A stretch of DNA of 8,088 nt, taken from the NCBI GenBank assembly GCA_964644375.1, contig CAZXWJ010000199.1, positions 1 to 8,088 on the forward strand, written 5' to 3'. The stretch is from CAYNYM01 sp964644375 (lineage in GTDB: Bacteria > Desulfobacterota > DSM-4660 > Desulfatiglandales > HGW-15). The position numbers and the translations under genes are program-made. Positions 5,513 through 8,088 of the stretch are shown one piece after another; within the stretch, counting starts at the first letter, position 1; each line of letters starts with the position of its first letter. The notes under the pieces were generated by a model. That model had not been told where the DNA came from, ran no database searches, and saw only the letters and a list, made by a program, of their open reading frames with translations.

Positions 5513-6613
5513 CTACGTAAGCCGTGTTTGAATACTGGCAAGGGAGGGTGACGCAACCAGGTTCCCACCCGGATCATAGACGAAAAGGCAGCAAGGGCTG
5601 GCATAAAGAGTCACCTCCGACCCGATACGATAGGGATGAACGCCGTCTTCCTGGGCCACAAGCCGGCTGTTGCCGTGGTTGAAATGGATGAAGGTTTCCG
5701 ACCCATTTATTTCAGCCAGTTCGACTTTGGCTCTGATTTTTGCATCGTTTACGCCGTTTTTAGACAGAAAAAAATGATTGGAGCGGATGCCGAAGGTGTA
5801 GTCGCCGTCAGCGAGATTTTTCATGTTGCCTTCAAGGGGAACGTTAATACCTTTTCCAATGAGGGCGATACCCCCCTGAATTCGCCCCATCAAGAAATTG
5901 ATGGGCGGATCGCTGAAAACTTCAGCCACCTTTACGGTCGCCGGATTTCGATATACCGTCGGGGTGGCGCCGGACTGCAGAATACGGCCCTCATCCAGGA
6001 CCACAATGTTGCCTCCCAGCATAAGGGCTTCTGTCGGTTCCGTGGTGGTATAAACGACGATCGCTTTGCGCTGACTGAAAATGTCCTGAAGTTCAACCCG
6101 CAGTTCTTCCCGAAGCTTGTAGTCCAGGTTTACCAAAGGCTCATCCATGAGCAGCAATTCAGCGTTTTTGACCAGCGCCCTGGCAATGGCGGTGCGCTGT
6201 TGCTGGCCGCCGGAAAGTTCAACCGGTAGACGGTTCAGGAGGTCTTCGATATGGAGCATTTCAGCGGTTTCGCGAACGCGCCGATCGATCTCGGATTTTT
6301 TTGTGCCGGTGGTTTTCAGGGGGGAGGCTATGTTTTTGTAGACCGTGAGGGAGGGGTAGTTGATGAAGAGCTGGTAGACCATGGCCACGCTACGCTTGCG
6401 CACCGAAACCCCGGTCACGTCCTGACCGTCTATAATAAGCTTTCCGCTGGAGGGCCGATCCAGTCCGGCCATGATTCTCAGTAGCGATGTCTTTCCGGCT
6501 AATGTGCGGCCAAGTATCACATTGCGAGAACCGGTTTCGAATTCCAGATGGATGTCCTTAAGATGGGTTTCACCCCCAACGATCTTAGCGACATTTTGAA
6601 CGGACAACCCCAT
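5513..6613 (-). CDS. glpS: Glycerol ABC transporter ATPase lacking the H-loop histidine
   Basis: This 366-residue cytoplasmic ATP-binding subunit pairs with GlpT. Counting from the chosen start, Walker A is GRTLAGKT (35-42), which fits the loose GxxxxGKT rule but lacks the second glycine of normal ABC proteins. Q-loop Gln is at 81, a full signature LSGGQQQR at 133-140, and Walker B ends Asp157 followed by Glu158. Where importers have THD, this protein has TTE (YTTTEPTEAL), with Thr191 in place of the switch histidine. A C-terminal TOBE-type domain follows from about 235. Start: a longer reading from TTG at 6637 exists, but the ATG at 6613 has GGGGAGGG about 5-6 bases upstream and the protein then begins MGLSVQNVAK, as expected for the family. 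First gene of the transporter operon, with a GlpR-like operator about 120 bases upstream. Confidence 0.9.
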   Translation of the reverse strand: MGLSVQNVAKIVGGETHLKDIHLEFETGSRNVILGRTLAGKTSLLRIMAGLDRPSSGKLIIDGQDVTGVSVRKRSVAMVYQLFINYPSLTVYKNIASPLKTTGTKKSEIDRRVRETAEMLHIEDLLNRLPVELSGGQQQRTAIARALVKNAELLLMDEPLVNLDYKLREELRVELQDIFSQRKAIVVYTTTEPTEALMLGGNIVVLDEGRILQSGATPTVYRNPATVKVAEVFSDPPINFLMGRIQGGIALIGKGINVPLEGNMKNLADGDYTFGIRSNHFFLSKNGVNDAKIRAKVELAEINGSETFIHFNHGNSRLVAQEDGVHPYRIGSEVTLYASPCCLFVYDPGGNLVASPSLASIQTRLT

Positions 6614-6734
6614 GAAAACCCTCCCCGAGACAAGCAAACAATTCAGTGTAACCGCCTATCAGGATAAAACGAGTGAGAAAGGTGAGCCCGAATTCAAAAT
6701 TTCCGATATTATGAAGCCATACCACCTCAAAAAA

Positions 6735-6752
6735 ATCTTCGCAAGCGAAAAT
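6735..6752. promoter_or_regulatory. Probable GlpR operator upstream of the glpSTPQUV operon
   Basis: ATCTTCGCAAGCGAAAAT is an imperfect palindrome (TTCGC, two bases, GCGAA, plus flanking AT/AT). It agrees at 15 of 18 positions with the E. coli GlpR consensus ATKYTCGWWWWCGARMAT as I recall it. Its right half, AAGCGAAAAT, recurs exactly at two sites between glpR and glpD. For minus-strand transcription of glpS, a CATAAT -10-like hexamer lies at 6708-6713. The operator would then cover the -35 region, a good position for repression, but no recognisable -35 hexamer is present, so the promoter is tentative. Confidence 0.65.
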
Positions 6753-6800
6753 TCTGTTTTTTATTTTCTATTGTGAATTATTTTCATTTTGGCATTTAAA

Positions 6801-6812
6801 TCGAAACTTCGA
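6801..6812. repeat. Perfect 12-base inverted repeat with short spacer, glpR-glpS gap
   Basis: TCGAA at 6801-6805 and TTCGA at 6808-6812 are complementary around AC. The arms use the same CGAA/TTCG words as the GlpR sites but in the opposite arrangement, with the CG steps 8 rather than 6 bases apart, so it does not fit the operator consensus. It is too short a stem, with no adequate T run on the minus strand, to be a terminator for glpR. It may be an auxiliary regulatory site or nothing. Confidence 0.3.
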
Positions 6813-6885
6813 CTTTTTTTGTGTGTGTGGAAACCCCTGCCGTATGGGTGGTGCTGCCTTATTCGTCTGCTCCTTCATCGTCAGC

Positions 6886-7764
6886 TTAATCGGAATGGGG
6901 ATCTCTTGAATGATTGTTGCCCCTTTCAGAAACATACAGCTTGACATCGGATGCAGTCAACTCCTCTGCCAGGGCAGGGGGAGGTTCCCGATCCGTAAAC
7001 AGGGCATCGATTTCATCGATGCTGCCGAGTCTCACCAGGGCATTCCGTCCAAATTTGGTATGATCGGTGGCCAGGAAGACCTTGCGTGAATTATCTATAA
7101 TGGCCCGGGCGGCACGGACTTCCCGATAATCAAAGTCAAGGAGGGTGCCGTCCATATCAATGCCGCTGATGCCGATGATGCCGTAATCGACACGAAACTG
7201 CTCAATGAAATCTATGGTCGCCTGGCCCATTATACCGCAGTCCCGATGACGCACCAGGCCCCCGGCAACAATGATTTCAATATTTTTGTTTCCGATGAAA
7301 ATTGAAGCCACATTCAGGTTATTTGTGATCACGCTGAGTCGTTGGCGGTCGCAAAGTGCTCTAGCAATCTCCTCCGTCGTGGTGCCTATATTAATAAAAA
7401 GAGAGGCATAATCCGGAATATGTTCAGCCACCATTCGCGCTATCTGCTGCTTCTCTTTTAAAAAGAGGACTTTTCGCTCGGCATAAGCCACATTTTCAGT
7501 GCTGGGGGCCAGGCCTGCACCGCCATGATACCGGCGAATAACTCCCTCCTTGCTCATCGTGTTGATATCCCGACGGATGGTTTGGGGGGTCAGTCCAAAT
7601 TCGTGGGCAAGGGATTCAATCGTTACGAAGCCTTTCCATTTTACCAGCTGCTCGATCCTTTTATGGCGTAACTTTGCAGGGCCGACTTTTCCTGCCGGTT
7701 GAGGCATGATGTTGCCATCTTTCCGGGAATTGCGTCTGCCTTGATCCCTGTTCCCCGTATCCAT
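6886..7764 (-). CDS. glpR: DeoR-family glycerol-3-phosphate regulon repressor
   Basis: This 292-residue cytoplasmic DNA-binding repressor is closely similar to E. coli GlpR along its length. A winged helix-turn-helix spans about 33-82 (RIEQLVKWKGFVTIESLAHEF, then TPQTIRRDINTMSKEGVIRRYHGGAG). The effector domain carries INIGTTTEEIA (125-134) and VITNNLNVAS (145-154), the AGG-x-x-R-x-R-D-x-G-I-x-G region, and FRVDYGIIGISGID, DFDYREVRAARAII and TDHTKFGRNA, all matching GlpR. The inducer should be glycerol 3-phosphate. The protein is longer than the usual 250-260 residues: about 20 extra residues at the N-terminus and a polar C-terminal tail (SERGNNHSRDPHSD). Start: ATG at 7764 has GAGGGA 8 bases upstream; an internal ATG at 7707 gives a more typical length but has only a weak, distant GGAAAG. 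A GlpR-like operator lies just upstream, suggesting self-regulation. It diverges from glpD. Confidence 0.93.
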   Translation of the reverse strand: MDTGNRDQGRRNSRKDGNIMPQPAGKVGPAKLRHKRIEQLVKWKGFVTIESLAHEFGLTPQTIRRDINTMSKEGVIRRYHGGAGLAPSTENVAYAERKVLFLKEKQQIARMVAEHIPDYASLFINIGTTTEEIARALCDRQRLSVITNNLNVASIFIGNKNIEIIVAGGLVRHRDCGIMGQATIDFIEQFRVDYGIIGISGIDMDGTLLDFDYREVRAARAIIDNSRKVFLATDHTKFGRNALVRLGSIDEIDALFTDREPPPALAEELTASDVKLYVSERGNNHSRDPHSD

Positions 7765-7834
7765 TGCCCAATTCCCTCAGACGTTAAATGTTTTGAATGG
7801 TTGATGATTGAAATAGAAAACAATATCTAATAAT

Positions 7835-7852
7835 ATGTTGGAAAGCGAAAAT
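7835..7852. promoter_or_regulatory. Probable GlpR operator, glpR-proximal
   Basis: ATGTTGGAAAGCGAAAAT agrees at 16 of 18 positions with the E. coli GlpR consensus as I recall it, the best match in the window. It shares AAGCGAAAAT (7843-7852) with the other two good sites. It touches a perfect TATAAT hexamer read on the minus strand (7851-7856), so it would sit across the start point of a glpR promoter. Confidence 0.65.
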
Positions 7853-7856
7853 TATA
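7851..7856 (-). promoter_or_regulatory. Candidate -10 element for glpR
   Basis: The minus strand reads TATAAT here, an exact -10 consensus, about 87 bases before the glpR ATG in AT-rich DNA. No good -35 hexamer is found 16-18 bases upstream, and no extended TGn is present. The placement directly beside a GlpR-like operator supports it as a repressible promoter, but this is tentative. Confidence 0.4.
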
Positions 7857-7918
7857 CTTGGCAAAGTAACTGAGTTGTGCTAATTGATTTTAATGGAAAC
7901 AGGCCTTAAAGCCCAATT

Positions 7919-7936
7919 AGAAACAATTTCGACAAT
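7919..7936. promoter_or_regulatory. Weak GlpR-like half-site, glpR-glpD gap
   Basis: The right half TTTCGACAAT resembles a GlpR half-site, but the left half is poor, giving about 12 of 18 positions overall. It lies between the two stronger sites at 7835 and 7953. Tandem operators of unequal strength are usual in E. coli glp promoters, which is the only reason to list it. Confidence 0.25.
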
Positions 7937-7952
7937 TTAACATTGGGTTATT

Positions 7953-7970
7953 CTTTTCTCAAGCGAAAAT
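7953..7970. promoter_or_regulatory. Probable GlpR operator, glpD-proximal
   Basis: CTTTTCTCAAGCGAAAAT has TTTTC and GAAAA arms around a central seven bases and agrees at 14 of 18 positions with the GlpR consensus. It carries the third exact copy of AAGCGAAAAT (7961-7970). It lies 68 bases before the glpD start codon and 118 bases from the glpR-proximal site, so it is well placed to repress glpD. I cannot pick out a convincing -35/-10 pair for glpD. Confidence 0.55.
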
Positions 7971-8037
7971 ATCACTCTCCCGAATTTCCTTTTTGCAACA
8001 AAACTGTTACAGGTTTCACGGCACGGTGAGGTTTATT

Positions 8038-8088
8038 TTGAAGACTCAGGTGCTCATTATCGGTGGCGGGGCTACAGGAACGGGCGTG
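8038..8088 (+). CDS. glpD: FAD-dependent glycerol-3-phosphate dehydrogenase, N-terminal 17 codons only (runs off the right edge)
   Basis: The visible protein is (M)KTQVLIIGGGATGTGV, the GxGxxG-type dinucleotide-binding motif that opens FAD-dependent glycerol-3-phosphate dehydrogenases. The enzyme oxidises glycerol 3-phosphate to dihydroxyacetone phosphate and passes electrons to the quinone pool at the membrane. GGGATGTG is closer to the E. coli GlpA pattern (GGGATGAG) than to aerobic GlpD (GGGINGAG), so it could be either type; 17 residues cannot decide. The start is the unusual codon TTG at 8038, chosen because GGTGAGG (8025-8031) lies 6 bases upstream; an in-frame GTG at 8026 overlaps that site and would add four residues. 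It diverges from glpR across a 273-base region with GlpR-like operators. The family rests on the motif plus context. Confidence 0.72.
   Translation, partial: MKTQVLIIGGGATGTGV

Noticed and set aside
4367..5551. A 394-codon open frame on the plus strand opposite glpT
   Set aside because: It is antisense to a gene with complete ABC motifs, has no domain pattern or ribosome site of note, and is explained by codon bias of the real gene.
6614..6637. Eight-residue N-terminal extension of GlpS from a TTG at 6637
   Set aside because: The strong GGGGAGGG ribosome site lies inside this extension and serves the ATG at 6613.
6811..6830. T7 followed by GTGTGTGTGG as a terminator tail or slippage repeat
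   Set aside because: The T run is on the plus strand, so it does not follow a glpR transcript stem, and four GT units are too few to matter.
1..8088. CRISPR array, tRNA/rRNA genes, insertion sequences, phage or defence genes
   Set aside because: No spaced direct repeats, RNA-gene folds, transposase motifs or accessory genes were seen; the window is a glycerol utilisation locus.

Overview
The window is a glycerol uptake and catabolism locus from a Gram-negative bacterium. All the genes are recognisable, and most form a single minus-strand block. In transcription order the block is: glpR (DeoR-family repressor); glpS and glpT (two ABC ATPases); glpP and glpQ (two permeases); glpU (small membrane protein); glpV (periplasmic binding protein); and the first 24 codons of glpK (glycerol kinase) running off the left edge. 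On the plus strand, divergent from glpR, the first 17 codons of an FAD-dependent glycerol-3-phosphate dehydrogenase (glpD or glpA-like) run off the right edge. The glpSTPQUV names follow the Rhizobium leguminosarum glycerol ABC transporter. They are not the E. coli GlpT antiporter, GlpQ phosphodiesterase or the Bacillus GlpP antiterminator.

How it works together: GlpV captures glycerol in the periplasm, GlpP and GlpQ form the membrane channel, GlpS and GlpT power import, and GlpU is an accessory membrane protein of unknown job. GlpK phosphorylates the glycerol, the dehydrogenase oxidises glycerol 3-phosphate, and GlpR probably represses the set, relieved by glycerol 3-phosphate. Three copies of a 10-base word (AAGCGAAAAT) lie in the two control regions, each inside an imperfect palindrome close to the E. 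coli GlpR operator consensus as I recall it. One is upstream of glpS and two are between glpR and glpD.

Layout: 1-72 glpK start; 73-334 gap with a strong terminator that ends the transporter operon; 335-2065 glpV; 2066-2184 gap with an 8-bp inverted repeat; 2185-4157 glpU, glpQ and glpP, tightly packed; 4158-4417 an unexpectedly long AT-rich gap inside the operon; 4418-6613 glpT and glpS, 9 bases apart; 6614-6885 control region; 6886-7764 glpR; 7765-8037 divergent control region; 8038-8088 glpD start.

Organism: a Gram-negative cell is implied by the Sec-exported, non-lipoprotein binding protein and the GlpR/GlpK/ABC set. Base composition is intermediate. A proteobacterium or a Desulfobacterota member would fit, but this is a guess. 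The system itself is known. The least ordinary thing is the ATPase pair: GlpS lacks the H-loop histidine and GlpT lacks the LSGGQ signature, so a GlpS/GlpT heterodimer should have one canonical and one degenerate ATP site.
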